The notes beneath the pieces are model-generated. The model was not told where the DNA came from, made no database searches, and saw only the letters and a program-made list of their open reading frames with translations. The translations under genes and the position numbers were made by a program. Source: Microbacterium excoecariae (GTDB lineage: Bacteria > Actinomycetota > Actinomycetes > Actinomycetales > Microbacteriaceae). Taken from it: a stretch of DNA of 64,000 nucleotides. The stretch is taken from positions 62,001 to 126,000 of the forward strand of contig NZ_JAANCO010000001.1 in the NCBI RefSeq assembly GCF_011326725.1. Reading direction: 5' to 3'. How positions within the stretch are numbered: the stretch's first letter is position 1; each line of letters opens with the position of its first letter. Shown here one piece after another: positions 14,901-24,062 of the stretch.

Positions 14901-16163
14901 ATGGCGACTGAACTACCCGCACACCCGTACACCGCGCTCACCCCCACCCACCGTGTGGGCAACGGCTACCTCGCCGCGCTGGGTCTGGCCCAGTTCGGCA
15001 TCTTCGTCGCCGTGCTCTCGCCCGTGATCGTGAGCATGCAGCTCAAGGCGCAGGAGCTGCGCCCTGACGATCCCGCCTCGGTGATCGGCACCGTCCTCCC
15101 GATCGGCGCGCTCGGCGCGCTCATCGGCAACCCCGTCTTCGGGGCCCTCAGCGACGCGACCCGCACGCGATGGGGGCGCCGCAAGCCCTGGCTGCTCGGC
15201 GGGATCCTCGCGCTCCTCGCCGGTCTCGCGGGCGTCGCGATGAGCACGGACATGGTGTCCCTCACGCTCGCCTGGCTGGTGTGTCAGCTGGCGTCCAACG
15301 CGGCGTCCGCGGCGCTCATCGCGAGCTTTGCCGACAACATCCCCGAGGCGCAGCGCGGCCGCGCGTCGAGCATCTTCGCGCTCGCGCAGAACGTCTCGAT
15401 CCTCGCCGGCACCTACGGCGCCGTCCTGCTCGTCGACAACTTGCCCGTGCTGTTCCTCGCCCCCGGCGTCCTCGGCGTGATCCTCGTGTCGATCTACGTG
15501 TTCGTCACGCCCGACCGCCTCCCGGACACCCCGCCGCGGCCGTTCTCCCTCGCGCGGATCCTCCAGACCTTCTGGACGAACCCGGTCCGCCACCGCGACT
15601 TCGGGCTCGCCTGGTGGTCGCGGTTCCTCATCATCCTCGCGTCGTTCCTGTTCACCACCTACCGCCTGCTCTACATGCAGGACCACCTCGGCCTCAGCGC
15701 CGCCGACGCCGTCCCGGCCGTCGCCAACGGCGTGCTGTTCTACACGATCGCGCTGTTCGTCGCGACAGCCGTTTCTGGCTGGCTGTCCGACCGCCTGCGT
15801 CGCCGCAAGCTCTTCGTCGGCGGATCCACGCTCCTGTTCGGCGTGGGTCTCGCGATACTGGCGGTCGCCGGATCCGTCGGCGAGTTCTACATCGCCGAGG
15901 TGATCCTCGGCTTCGCGTACGGCGTCTACACCGCCGTCGACACGGCGCTCGTGGTCGATGTGCTGCCCGACCCGGACAAGCCCGGCAAGGATCTCGGCGT
16001 CATCAACATCGCCAACTCGCTGCCGCAGTCGCTCGCGCCCGCGCTCGGGCTCTTCCTCCTCGGCCTCGGCGGCGGCGACAACTATCCGGCGCTCCTGTGG
16101 GGCGCGGGGGCGATCGCCCTCGTCGGGGCGCTCGTGATCATTCCGATCCGCGGCGTCAAGTAG
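14901..16163 (+). CDS. MFS transporter, probably for a sugar or glycoside
   Basis: A 420-residue transporter with about twelve hydrophobic helices. The cytoplasmic loop 2-3 motif SDATRTRWGRRKPWLLGG fits the MFS/GPH-type sugar porters, and a second SDRLRRRKLFVGG loop marks the duplication. ATG at 14901 with AGGAAGAAAG upstream. It is divergent from the Gfo/Idh/MocA operon and shares the two LacI operators, so it likely imports the substrate that operon processes. Its 3' end overlaps the convergent lacI-type gene by eight bases. Confidence 0.82.
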   Translation: MATELPAHPYTALTPTHRVGNGYLAALGLAQFGIFVAVLSPVIVSMQLKAQELRPDDPASVIGTVLPIGALGALIGNPVFGALSDATRTRWGRRKPWLLGGILALLAGLAGVAMSTDMVSLTLAWLVCQLASNAASAALIASFADNIPEAQRGRASSIFALAQNVSILAGTYGAVLLVDNLPVLFLAPGVLGVILVSIYVFVTPDRLPDTPPRPFSLARILQTFWTNPVRHRDFGLAWWSRFLIILASFLFTTYRLLYMQDHLGLSAADAVPAVANGVLFYTIALFVATAVSGWLSDRLRRRKLFVGGSTLLFGVGLAILAVAGSVGEFYIAEVILGFAYGVYTAVDTALVVDVLPDPDKPGKDLGVINIANSLPQSLAPALGLFLLGLGGGDNYPALLWGAGAIALVGALVIIPIRGVK

Positions 16164-17184
16164 CGCGGGATCCGCGAGGCGCGCCCGTCGTCTCGCGCAC
16201 CACGAGCCGGGCCGGCGTCGCGATCGTAAGCGGCGGCCGGCCCGGATCCGCGAGGCGGTCCACGACGCAGTCGAGGGCCGCCTCGACCGTCGCGTCCACG
16301 TCCTGGTGCACCGAGGTCAGCCGGTGATACGACAGCGCCGCGACGTCGCTGTCGTCGAACCCCACGACGGAGATGTCCCTCGGCACCTGAAGGCCCGCGC
16401 GCGCGAACACGGCGAGCGCGCCGGCGGCGACGAGGTCGCCCGCGCACACGAGCGCCGTCGGGCGATCGGCGCGCGCGAGGATCGTCCGGGCGGCGGCGGC
16501 GCCGCCCTCCTCGCCGAAGTCCGCCGCGATGACCTCGGCGTGATCGGCGAGCCCGGCGCCCGCCATCGCGCGGCGATACGCGTCGGCGCGGTCCGCGGCC
16601 ACGACGCCGCCGCGGCCGCCGGCGTAGGCGATCCGCGTATGCCCGAGGGCCGCGAGATGCGCCACGACCTCGGCGAGCCCCGCCTCCTCGTCGACGTGGA
16701 CATTGTCGACCCCGCGGCCCGGCGCCCACTCGCCGAGCCAGGCCACGGGCAGCTGCGCGATCGCCTCGGCGAGGCCCGCGGAGGAGGGGGCCGGGTTGAA
16801 CGCGACGATCGCCTCGACGCGCTCGCGCATGAGCTGCTCGATACCCGCGTCGGTCGCGCCGTCCTCGGCCAGCGGCGCGAGCGCGACCGCGTACCCCCGC
16901 TCGGCCGCGCGCGCGACGAGCCGCTCGACGACGCGGGTCTGGAACGGGTGGCGCAGGAGGAACAGAATGCCGATGGTCCGCGTGCGGCTCTGGCGCAGGA
17001 GCCGCGCCGCCTGGTGCGGGCGGTACCCGAGCTCGCGCGCGGCGGCGAGGATCCGCTCGCGCGACTCGTCGCTCGGCCCGGCCGCGTCCCGCATGACGAG
17101 GGACACGAGCTGCCGCGAGACCCCCGCGCGCTCGGCGACGTCCTTCATCGTGGGGAGGCGCTCGGCGTCGCGCTCCGTGTCCAT
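16156..17184 (-). CDS. LacI-family transcriptional regulator
   Basis: A 342-residue regulator: N-terminal helix-turn-helix TMKDVAERAGVSRQLVSLVMRD (about residues 12-33), hinge helix QAARLLRQSRT, then a periplasmic-binding-like sugar domain (TIGILFLL through ISVVGFDDSDVAALSYHRLTSVHQD). Family length is normal. SRQLVS replaces the more common S-T-V-S at the recognition helix, as in regulators whose operators read TTAGC. It converges on the MFS gene and probably represses the divergent transporter/oxidoreductase promoters through the sites at 14808-14855, released by a sugar ligand. Confidence 0.88.
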   Translation of the reverse strand: MDTERDAERLPTMKDVAERAGVSRQLVSLVMRDAAGPSDESRERILAAARELGYRPHQAARLLRQSRTRTIGILFLLRHPFQTRVVERLVARAAERGYAVALAPLAEDGATDAGIEQLMRERVEAIVAFNPAPSSAGLAEAIAQLPVAWLGEWAPGRGVDNVHVDEEAGLAEVVAHLAALGHTRIAYAGGRGGVVAADRADAYRRAMAGAGLADHAEVIAADFGEEGGAAAARTILARADRPTALVCAGDLVAAGALAVFARAGLQVPRDISVVGFDDSDVAALSYHRLTSVHQDVDATVEAALDCVVDRLADPGRPPLTIATPARLVVRETTGAPRGSRAT

Positions 17185-17249
17185 GTCAGAAGTCTGTCAC
17201 GACCGGAGGAGGCGGATCGCGCGGCGGGCCGCTCTCGCCCCGCGGCGCG

Positions 17250-17999
17250 TTACGCCCCGTTCAGGGCCCGGACCACGTCCGCATAGTCGCCGCGTGCCTC
17301 GCCGTAGCGCAGGAACTTCACGCGCTCCACGAGGATCTCGGTGGCGTGCGGATCCGCCGCGATGAGCGCCATGACCTCGTCGCAGAACGCCTCGAGCGGC
17401 ATCGCCGTGGGGTTCTCGGCGTGCCCCGGCATGAGGTCGGTCTGCACGGCCGGCGGCGCGAGCTCGACGACCTCGACGCCCGTGCCCGCGAGCTGCAGGC
17501 GGATCGACTCGCTCAGCATGTGGACCGCCGCCTTCGTCGCGTTGTACGTCGGCGTCGCCGCCAGCGGCGCGAACGCGAGGCCCGAAGAGACGGTCATGAT
17601 CGTGCCCTCGCCGCGGGCGCGCAGGTGCGGAAGGAACGCCGCGATGAGGCGGATCGTGCCGAGCAGGTTCGTCTCGACGGTGCGCTCGGCGGTCTCGAGA
17701 AAGCCTTCGGGATCGGCCCACGCCTCGGGGCGCATGATGCCCGCCATCGTCACGATCACGCCGAGGTCCGGGTGGCGCCGGAGCACCTCGTCGGCCGCGG
17801 CGCGGATGCTCGCGGGATCCGCCGTGTCGATCGCGACCGCGTCGATGCCGGGGTGCTCGGCGCGGATCCGCTCGAGGAGTTCGGTGCGGCGCCCGCCCAC
17901 GATGACGGTGTTCCCGGCCGCTTGGAACCGAAGCGCGAGCGCCAGGCCGATTCCGCTCGTCGCGCCGGGGATGAAAATGGTGTTGTCGGAGATTCGCAT
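17250..17999 (-). CDS. Short-chain dehydrogenase (DltE-like)
   Basis: A 249-residue classical SDR: NAD(P) motif GATSGIG (about residues 12-18), NAG-equivalent MAG, catalytic Ser in TVSSGLAF and YNATK (Tyr and Lys of the active site). The opening DNTIFIPGATSGIGLALALRF and the SESIRLQL... stretch resemble the DltE subgroup of oxidoreductases, whose substrate is unclear. The ATG at 17999 is chosen over 18032 because the cofactor motif would otherwise lie unusually far in. It is divergent from the XRE regulator at 18101, which is the likely controller of this gene. Confidence 0.82.
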   Translation of the reverse strand: MRISDNTIFIPGATSGIGLALALRFQAAGNTVIVGGRRTELLERIRAEHPGIDAVAIDTADPASIRAAADEVLRRHPDLGVIVTMAGIMRPEAWADPEGFLETAERTVETNLLGTIRLIAAFLPHLRARGEGTIMTVSSGLAFAPLAATPTYNATKAAVHMLSESIRLQLAGTGVEVVELAPPAVQTDLMPGHAENPTAMPLEAFCDEVMALIAADPHATEILVERVKFLRYGEARGDYADVVRALNGA

Positions 18000-18100
18000 G
18001 GATCCAGCGTGCGGCGGCCGCGGACCCGGCACCAGGACCGGGTGATCGGGGGATCCGCGATCCCTGGCTCGCGCGCCGCGTTCGCGGGAGAATCGACGGC

Positions 18101-18955
18101 ATGGACCGCCCCGCCCTCGCCGAATTCCTCCGCGCCCGTCGCGGCGCGCTGACGCCCGCGGACGTCGGGCTGCCCGCCGGCGCCCGGCGCCGCACGGCGG
18201 GCCTGCGGCGCGAGGAGGTTGCGCAGCTCGCGGCGATGTCGACCGATTACTACACGCGGCTCGAGCAGCAGCGCGGGCCGCAGCCGAGCCCGCAGATGCT
18301 CGCGGCGCTGGCGCGGGCCCTACGCCTCGACGACGACGCGCGCGACTACCTCTTCCGCACGGCGGGGCAGGCGGCGCCCGACCGAATCTCCGGCCCCGGG
18401 CACGTCTCCCCCGCGCTCCTCAGGGTTCTCGACCGACTCGACGACACCCCCGCGCTCGTGATCTCGGCGCTCGGCGAGACGCTCGCGCAGAACCGGCTCG
18501 CCGCCGCGCTCCTCGGGGACCGGTCGGCGGACGCGGGGTGGGATCGCTACGAGCCGTACCGGTGGTTCGCGCACCCCGGATCCGCCCGCGCGCACTACCC
18601 CGAGAGCGACCACGCGCGCCAGAGCCGCGCGCAGGTCGCGGCGCTGCGCCAGGCCCTCGGCATGCTCGGCGCGCGGGGGCGGGCCGCGGAGCTCGTCGCG
18701 GAGCTCGAGAAGACGTCCGCGGAGTTCCGCGCCCTGTGGGCGCGCCAGGAGGTGGGGCGCCGCTTCGCCGAACACAAGGTGCTCCTGCACCCCGAGGCGG
18801 GAGCGATCGAGGTCGACTGCCAGGTGCTCGCGACCGAGGACCGCGCGCAGGCGCTCCTCATCCTCACGCCCTCGGGCACGGAGGCCGCCGAGCGCCTGCG
18901 CCTCGTCGGCGTGCTCGGCACGCAGGCCTTCGCCGCGGGGGCGTCCGGCTCCTAG
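18101..18955 (+). CDS. XRE-family regulator with MmyB-type ligand domain
   Basis: A 284-residue regulator. The HTH lies in RRTAGLRREEVAQLAAMSTDYYTRLEQQRG (about residues 30-60), the arrangement typical of the MmyB/XRE group that sits divergent to SDR genes. The C-terminal domain (from about residue 100; WDRYEPYRWFAHPGSAR) is the PAS-like MmyB ligand-binding part, which may bind a fatty acid or similar small molecule. The divergent SDR gene is the probable target. Its last four bases overlap the convergent TspO-like gene. Confidence 0.85.
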   Translation: MDRPALAEFLRARRGALTPADVGLPAGARRRTAGLRREEVAQLAAMSTDYYTRLEQQRGPQPSPQMLAALARALRLDDDARDYLFRTAGQAAPDRISGPGHVSPALLRVLDRLDDTPALVISALGETLAQNRLAAALLGDRSADAGWDRYEPYRWFAHPGSARAHYPESDHARQSRAQVAALRQALGMLGARGRAAELVAELEKTSAEFRALWARQEVGRRFAEHKVLLHPEAGAIEVDCQVLATEDRAQALLILTPSGTEAAERLRLVGVLGTQAFAAGASGS

Positions 18956-19752
18956 GCCCGCGCGGCCCGCGCCACCGCGACGCCGCGCGCCGCGAGCGTC
19001 ATCCCCACCACCACGGCGGACGCCACAATCGCCGCGACGCCCGTCACGTCCGAGGCCGGCTCGTCCGTGAGGCGCGCGACGGCGATCCACACGATTCCCC
19101 AGCTGAGCGAGATCGCCGGGGCGAGCCGGCCCTGGCCGCGGACCGCCAACAGTACGCCGAGCGCCGCGGCCACCGCGAGGACCGCGACGGCCCACACCTC
19201 CGGGGCGAGGCCGAAGCCCGCAAAGCCCGCCGCGACGAGGACGGCGGTGGCGTTCGCGACCGTCGCGATCATGACCCAGCCGAGGTAGAGCCCGATCGCG
19301 CCGTCGGTGACGATCGTGTCGACGAGACCGCGCGGGGCGGACCGGCGGAGGATCTGGAACGAGCGGCCGAGCACGGCGACGAGCGCCGCGATGACGACGA
19401 GGCTGAGGGCGAGCAGGCCGGCCTGGACGACGAGGATCCACACGGCGTTCAGGACGAGGGAGGCGGTGACCCACCAGCCGAGGGCGCGGTGGCGCGGATC
19501 CGTCCGCTGCGCGGGGAGCGCCTGCCAGACCGCGTACGCGAGCATGCCGGTGTAGATCACGCTCCAGATCCGGAACGCGCCCGTGCCGGGGGCGAGCAGC
19601 GTCGAGTCCGAGTCGAGGAACCCGCCCGCCGCGTCCTGGATCGGCGTGCCGACGGTCACGCCGGATCCGACGAACGCCGCGGCGATCGCGAGGATCGAGC
19701 TGACGAGGACGACCCACGGCCGCCACGCGTCTCCTGCTCTGGTCGATGTCAT
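18952..19752 (-). CDS. TspO-related tryptophan-rich membrane protein
   Basis: A 266-residue integral membrane protein with about seven or eight hydrophobic segments. GAFRIWSVIYTGMLAYAVWQALP and the following GWWVTASLVLNAVWI resemble the core of TspO/MBR tryptophan-rich sensory proteins, but the chain is over 100 residues longer than classic five-helix TspO. GGGGAGG precedes the ATG at 19752. TspO proteins bind tetrapyrroles and sterols; the role of this long actinobacterial form is not known. Confidence 0.65.
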   Translation of the reverse strand: MTSTRAGDAWRPWVVLVSSILAIAAAFVGSGVTVGTPIQDAAGGFLDSDSTLLAPGTGAFRIWSVIYTGMLAYAVWQALPAQRTDPRHRALGWWVTASLVLNAVWILVVQAGLLALSLVVIAALVAVLGRSFQILRRSAPRGLVDTIVTDGAIGLYLGWVMIATVANATAVLVAAGFAGFGLAPEVWAVAVLAVAAALGVLLAVRGQGRLAPAISLSWGIVWIAVARLTDEPASDVTGVAAIVASAVVVGMTLAARGVAVARAARA

Positions 19753-19829
19753 CGTGCGCCTCCCCGATCGTTGCGTGGCGCCAGCCTGACCGCCCGCGCG
19801 GCCCGCGTCAACCGGACGCGCCCGGGTCC

Positions 19830-22800
19830 TCAGCGCGCCGCCCGGCCGCGCGCGGCGAGCGCGTCGAGGGCGTCCGCCTCCCGGGCCCGGGCGGGCGCCG
19901 TGTCGGAGGGGAACGGCGCGAGCTCGGGGTGCGAGGTCTCGAAGTAGGAGACCTCGTCGCCCGCGCGCCGCAGGTCCTCGGCGCGCTGGGTGAGGCGCCC
20001 CCAGGCGGCGGCCGCGGCGTCGGGGTCGCCGAGGCGGAGGTGCGCGATCCCCTCCCAGAACGTGTGCTCGCCCGCGGTGCGCTCGAAGACGGCGAGCGGA
20101 TCCGGCCCCACGGCGCGCCGCCAGGCGTCCGCCGCGCCCGGGTCTCCCGCCGCGGCGAGCGCGTCGCCCAGCCGCACGAGGCGCTCGACGGGGCGCGCCG
20201 CCGGGTGCCGGCCCTCGCCGAGCGAGGCCGGCGGGACGAGCCCGCCCGCGAGGAGTCGCGCGGCCGCGGACGGATCCGCCGTTATCGCCGCCCGGTCGCA
20301 CTGGGCCCGGTCGAAGGCCGCGATCGCGCGCCCCTCGCCGCCCTCGAAGGGGCGGAACCGGCGGGAGGCGAGGATCTCCTCCGCCTCGTCGAGGCGGCCG
20401 GCCGCGAGGAGGAGCTCGACGTGGCGCAGCGCGAGGTCGTCCCGTGCGCCGAGAGCGGCGGAGAACTCCTCCAGCCGCGCGAGGCGGAGGGCGGGGTCCG
20501 CCCCCTCGGCCGCGGCGAGCACGTCACGCTCGAACACGAGGCGCGCGTCGGGCCGGGCCGCGAGCGCCCGCGCGAACGCGGCGTCGGCGGACGCCGACTC
20601 CCCCGACAGCCCCCGCGCCACGGCGAGATTGCGCCAGGCGATCGGATCCGCCGCGCGCGCGCACGCGCGCTCGAGCGCCCGGGCCGCGTCGCGGATCCGC
20701 CCGGCGTCCAGCAGCCACATGCCGTAGAGCGCCCCGGCGACGGCGTCGTCGGGGTCCGCGGCGAGGGCGGCGACGAGCGCGTCGTGCTGGTCGAGCCCGG
20801 CCGGGAACGCCAGCGCGCCGTCGGCCGCCCGGGCGGCCCGGCGCTCCGCGGCCGCGCCCGCGGCGTCGCCCGCCCGCTCGCGCCAGAGCGCGCGCAGGTA
20901 GAGGCGGATCGGGCCGGCCTGGCCCGCCGACGGCACGGCCGCGGCCGCCTCGTCCGTCACGGCGAGGGCGACGCTCACGGCGCCGGCGCGGGCGAAGTCG
21001 GCGCCCACGTCGAGCGGCGTGCGGGCGTCGGGCCACGGCGCCCCCGCCCACGCGGCGAGCGCGGGATCGAGCGGATCCGCGCGGTGCGCCTCCGCGACCT
21101 CTTCCGGCCCCGCGCCGCGGGCGAGCAACAGGATCCGCGCCGCCTCGGGGATCGCGCCCGCGGCCTCGGCGAGGCGAGATGCGTCGTCGGCCCGGCCGCC
21201 CCGCAGCGCGATGCGGGCGCGCGCGAGCGAGGCCGGGCCCGCCCACGCCGCGTTCCAGGCGGCCTTCGCGTACGCGCGGTCGGCGCGTAGGGCGTCGCCC
21301 TGGCGCTCGGCGATCACGCCCGAGAGGTAGGACGCCTCCCCGTCGCGTGGGTTCAGGTTGCGACGCGTCTGCCGCGCGAGCGCCGCGTCGACGAGCGCCC
21401 GGGCCGCGTCGTCCTCGCCCCGGGCGAGCCGCCGCCACGCGAGCGCCGTGGCCGCGCGCTGGTCCCCCGGATCCCGCGCGAGCGCCTCCTCGAGGTACCG
21501 CTCGGGCGAGCGGCTCGGGTGCCGGTACTGCTCGAGGTGCGTCGCCGTAACGACGAGCTCGTCGCCCCCGGCGATCTCGCCCGGATCCGGCGGCGCCGTC
21601 GCGACCCAGGGCTCGGCCGGCTCCGCGCGCCGCTCGGCCCAGCGCGCGAGCACCCGCCCGCCGTGGGACACCCGCACCTCGAGCGCCTCCTCGCCGCCGT
21701 CGACGGCCCCCGCGAACGCCCGCTCGGGCGAGAGGTCCGCGCGCCACGAGGCGATGACCTCACCCGCCCGGAGCGCCTCGATCGCGGCGCCCTCGAACCG
21801 GCGCGCGGCGAGGATCCGGATCCCCGTGCCGCCTCCCTCGGCCGCGACGGCGATCGCGAGGTCGCGCGTCGCCTCGCGCGCGGGCCCGGTGCCGTGCAGC
21901 GGCATCCAGGCCTGCGTGAACCGCTTCGTCTCGCCCGGCAGCAGCCAGGCGAAGTCCGGCTGGTTGTCCGTGTACACGCCCGCCATGAGCTCGACGTACG
22001 GGCCGTCGGTGTCGGTCAGCTGCGCGTCCCACGCCCGCCCGATCTCGCCGTCGCCCCACGTCCACTGCTTCTTGCCCGGCGAGATGGCGGGGTCGGCGAC
22101 GTGCACGAATCCGGCGTCGCGGTCGTGGTCGTAGCCGCCGAAGAAGCCGCCGTCGGTGTCCGTGATCATGTACGACGTGGGCACCGGGATGTTGCGGTAG
22201 ATGTCGATGCGGTCGGCGCCCGGGCGCTCGGCGGCGAGGGCTGGATAGTCGACGCCGTAGTACGGGCGGTCGGCGCGGGGGAAGGCCGTGATCGCCCGGC
22301 GCGCGTGGTCCGCGACGAAGGCGACGTCGTCGGGGAAGAACGACTGGTAGTTCTCGTGCGAACGGGCCGCGACGTTCGCCCACCACAGGAAGGTCTGCGG
22401 CTGGGAGGTGCGGTTGTGCAGGATCGCCTCGACCTCGACGGCGGACGACCCGGGCTCAAGCCGCACCCCGTGCGTCCCGTGCAGGCGCTGGAGCGGATCC
22501 AGGTCGCTGTGCCACACAACGACGGAACCGCCGGGCTCGCGCTCGATGCGCGTCTGGACGGGGAGGAAGGTGCCGGGCCGGTGGTGCTGCGGCCAGTTGA
22601 ACTCGATGCCGCCCGAGATCCACGGGCCCGCGAGGCCGACGAGGGCCGGCTTGATGACGTTGTTGCGATACAGGAAGTCGTAGCCGGCGACCTTGTCGTA
22701 GCCGATGTGGATACGCCCGCCGATCTCGGGCAGGAGCATGAGGCGCACGTAGGCGTTCTCGAGGTGGATCGCCTCCCACGCGCGCGGGCGCTTCTCGTGC

Positions 22801-23024
22801 GCCACGGAGTCGATCATCGGGAGCGGGTATACGCGGCCGCTCGAGCCCTGATACACGCGGCGGTCCAGGAACAGCGGGTACGGATCCGGCTCCCCCGGCT
22901 CGTACGTGTCGATCTCGACCGGCTCGGACCAGCAGGCGACGCCGCCGGCGGACAGGATCGCGGCCTGGTCGGCGGGTGCCGCGGGGAGGTGGATGGCGCT
23001 CGGGGGCGGTGTCGTCGTGCTCAC
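19830..23024 (-). CDS. DUF5107 domain protein with C-terminal TPR-like region
   Basis: A 1064-residue cytoplasmic protein. The N-terminal third (about residues 45-350) is a DUF5107 domain, an aldose-epimerase-like beta-sandwich (GGRIHIGYDKVAGYDFLYRN, GGIEFNWPQHHRP, QTFLWWANVAA). The remainder is Ala-rich helical and reads as tetratricopeptide-like repeats (YLEEALARDPGDQRAATALAWRRLARG and similar). Proteins of this design accompany glycoside hydrolases. It is divergent from the AraC regulator and near the GH35 gene, so it is likely part of a galactoside-use module. GTG start at 23024, seven bases after TAGCGT; no ribosome site, so leaderless. Confidence 0.8.
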   Translation of the reverse strand: MSTTTPPPSAIHLPAAPADQAAILSAGGVACWSEPVEIDTYEPGEPDPYPLFLDRRVYQGSSGRVYPLPMIDSVAHEKRPRAWEAIHLENAYVRLMLLPEIGGRIHIGYDKVAGYDFLYRNNVIKPALVGLAGPWISGGIEFNWPQHHRPGTFLPVQTRIEREPGGSVVVWHSDLDPLQRLHGTHGVRLEPGSSAVEVEAILHNRTSQPQTFLWWANVAARSHENYQSFFPDDVAFVADHARRAITAFPRADRPYYGVDYPALAAERPGADRIDIYRNIPVPTSYMITDTDGGFFGGYDHDRDAGFVHVADPAISPGKKQWTWGDGEIGRAWDAQLTDTDGPYVELMAGVYTDNQPDFAWLLPGETKRFTQAWMPLHGTGPAREATRDLAIAVAAEGGGTGIRILAARRFEGAAIEALRAGEVIASWRADLSPERAFAGAVDGGEEALEVRVSHGGRVLARWAERRAEPAEPWVATAPPDPGEIAGGDELVVTATHLEQYRHPSRSPERYLEEALARDPGDQRAATALAWRRLARGEDDAARALVDAALARQTRRNLNPRDGEASYLSGVIAERQGDALRADRAYAKAAWNAAWAGPASLARARIALRGGRADDASRLAEAAGAIPEAARILLLARGAGPEEVAEAHRADPLDPALAAWAGAPWPDARTPLDVGADFARAGAVSVALAVTDEAAAAVPSAGQAGPIRLYLRALWRERAGDAAGAAAERRAARAADGALAFPAGLDQHDALVAALAADPDDAVAGALYGMWLLDAGRIRDAARALERACARAADPIAWRNLAVARGLSGESASADAAFARALAARPDARLVFERDVLAAAEGADPALRLARLEEFSAALGARDDLALRHVELLLAAGRLDEAEEILASRRFRPFEGGEGRAIAAFDRAQCDRAAITADPSAAARLLAGGLVPPASLGEGRHPAARPVERLVRLGDALAAAGDPGAADAWRRAVGPDPLAVFERTAGEHTFWEGIAHLRLGDPDAAAAAWGRLTQRAEDLRRAGDEVSYFETSHPELAPFPSDTAPARAREADALDALAARGRAAR

Positions 23025-23031
23025 GGGGGTG

Positions 23032-23037
23032 ACGCTA
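23032..23037 (-). promoter_or_regulatory. Leaderless -10 element TAGCGT (DUF5107 gene)
   Basis: Minus-strand TAGCGT lies seven bases before the GTG at 23024. It is identical to the hexamer used by the GH35 gene (24050) and by the MFS gene at 28837. Confidence 0.6.
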
Positions 23038-23080
23038 CGGGCCGGCGCGAGGCGGATCCATGGGCGAAGCGTGCGGGCGC

Positions 23081-23108
23081 CTGGACGATTCGACGGATCC
23101 GTATGCGA
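23081..23108. promoter_or_regulatory. Probable AraC-regulator site 1
   Basis: CTGGACGATTCGACGGATC followed by a GCG tract. The same core, CTGGACGAT-Y-CG plus GGATC, recurs at 24005-24024 before the GH35 gene, with one base of indel. The copies flank the araC-type gene and lie in both promoter regions of the module. Confidence 0.55.
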
Positions 23109-23118
23109 CGATGAGCGC

Positions 23119-23982
23119 ATGACACGCGTCGAGGGGTTCCACCGGCAGAGGCTCTGCGTGCTGCCCCGGCCGCTCGTGGCGGCGGCGCTGGAGCGCCCCG
23201 TCACGCGGCGCCTCGTCGTGACCGACGCCGGGGTGTTCCCGCGGGCCGCGGGCCACGTCAGGCGGCGGCCGCGCGGGGCGGACGAGGCCATCGTCATCGT
23301 GTGCGCCGCGGGCTCGGGGTGGGTCGAGGACGCGGGCCTACGCACGCGGGTGGGGCGCGGATCCGCCGTCGTCCTGCCGGGCGGCGTGCCGCACGCCTAC
23401 GGGGCGGACGAGACCGACCCCTGGACGATCTGGTGGTGCCACGCGCGCGGGTCGGACCTCGCGGAGCTCACCGAGGCGACGGGCACGCGGCCCGGCCGCC
23501 GGGTGCTCCCGCTCTCCCGGGCCGAGCGCGCCACCGCGCTCATCGACGAGGCCGTTGGCGCCCTGCAGGCCGGCGTGACGGCGCCGCACCTCGCGGCCGC
23601 CGCCGGCGCCGCCTGGCACCTGTTCGCGCTCCTCGCGGCCGACGGCGCCCTCCCCCGCGAGGGGACGCCCGTGGAGCGGGCGCTGCGCTACCTCGAGGAG
23701 CGGGTGGACGGATCCGTGCGCGTCGCCGAGCTCGCGAGCCTCGTCGGCGTCTCACCCTCGCACCTGTCCGCCCAGTTCCGGGAGGCGACGGGCGGCGGCA
23801 TCACCGCCCACCACAACGCACTCAAGATGGCGCACGCGCGGACCCTGCTCGACACGACCGACCTGCCCGTGGCCGAGGTCGCGCGGCGGGTGGGCCGCGA
23901 CGACCCGTTCTACTTCTCGCGGCAGTTCGCGCGCGTGCACGGGGTAAGCCCGAGCGCGTACCGCGCCGAGCGCAAGGGGTGA
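23119..23982 (+). CDS. AraC-family transcriptional regulator
   Basis: A 287-residue regulator: N-terminal cupin-type sugar-binding part (AAGSGWVEDAG, then GSAVVLPGGVPHAYGADE with the usual PxxxH turn) and two C-terminal HTH motifs (VRVAELASLVGVSPSHLSAQF and LPVAEVARRVGRDDPFYFSRQF, ending GVSPSAYR). Typical length for AraC activators of sugar genes. ATG at 23119. It lies between the divergent DUF5107/TPR gene and the GH35 gene, both of which have the shared CTGGACGAT site upstream, so it probably activates both in response to a galactoside. Confidence 0.9.
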   Translation: MTRVEGFHRQRLCVLPRPLVAAALERPVTRRLVVTDAGVFPRAAGHVRRRPRGADEAIVIVCAAGSGWVEDAGLRTRVGRGSAVVLPGGVPHAYGADETDPWTIWWCHARGSDLAELTEATGTRPGRRVLPLSRAERATALIDEAVGALQAGVTAPHLAAAAGAAWHLFALLAADGALPREGTPVERALRYLEERVDGSVRVAELASLVGVSPSHLSAQFREATGGGITAHHNALKMAHARTLLDTTDLPVAEVARRVGRDDPFYFSRQFARVHGVSPSAYRAERKG

Positions 23983-24004
23983 CCTGGCCGGAACGCCGCG
24001 CGGC

Positions 24005-24055
24005 CTGGACGATCCGCGGATCTCTCGCGCAGACGCGCCCTGCGCCCCGTAGCGT
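24005..24055 (+). promoter_or_regulatory. GH35 promoter: AraC site 2 and -10 TAGCGT
   Basis: The site CTGGACGATCCGCGGATC (24005-24022) matches the one at 23081. TAGCGT (24050-24055) lies seven bases before the ATG at 24063. The regulator site sits about 30-45 bases upstream of the -10, suitable for an activator. Confidence 0.6.
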
Positions 24056-24062
24056 CGGCGGG

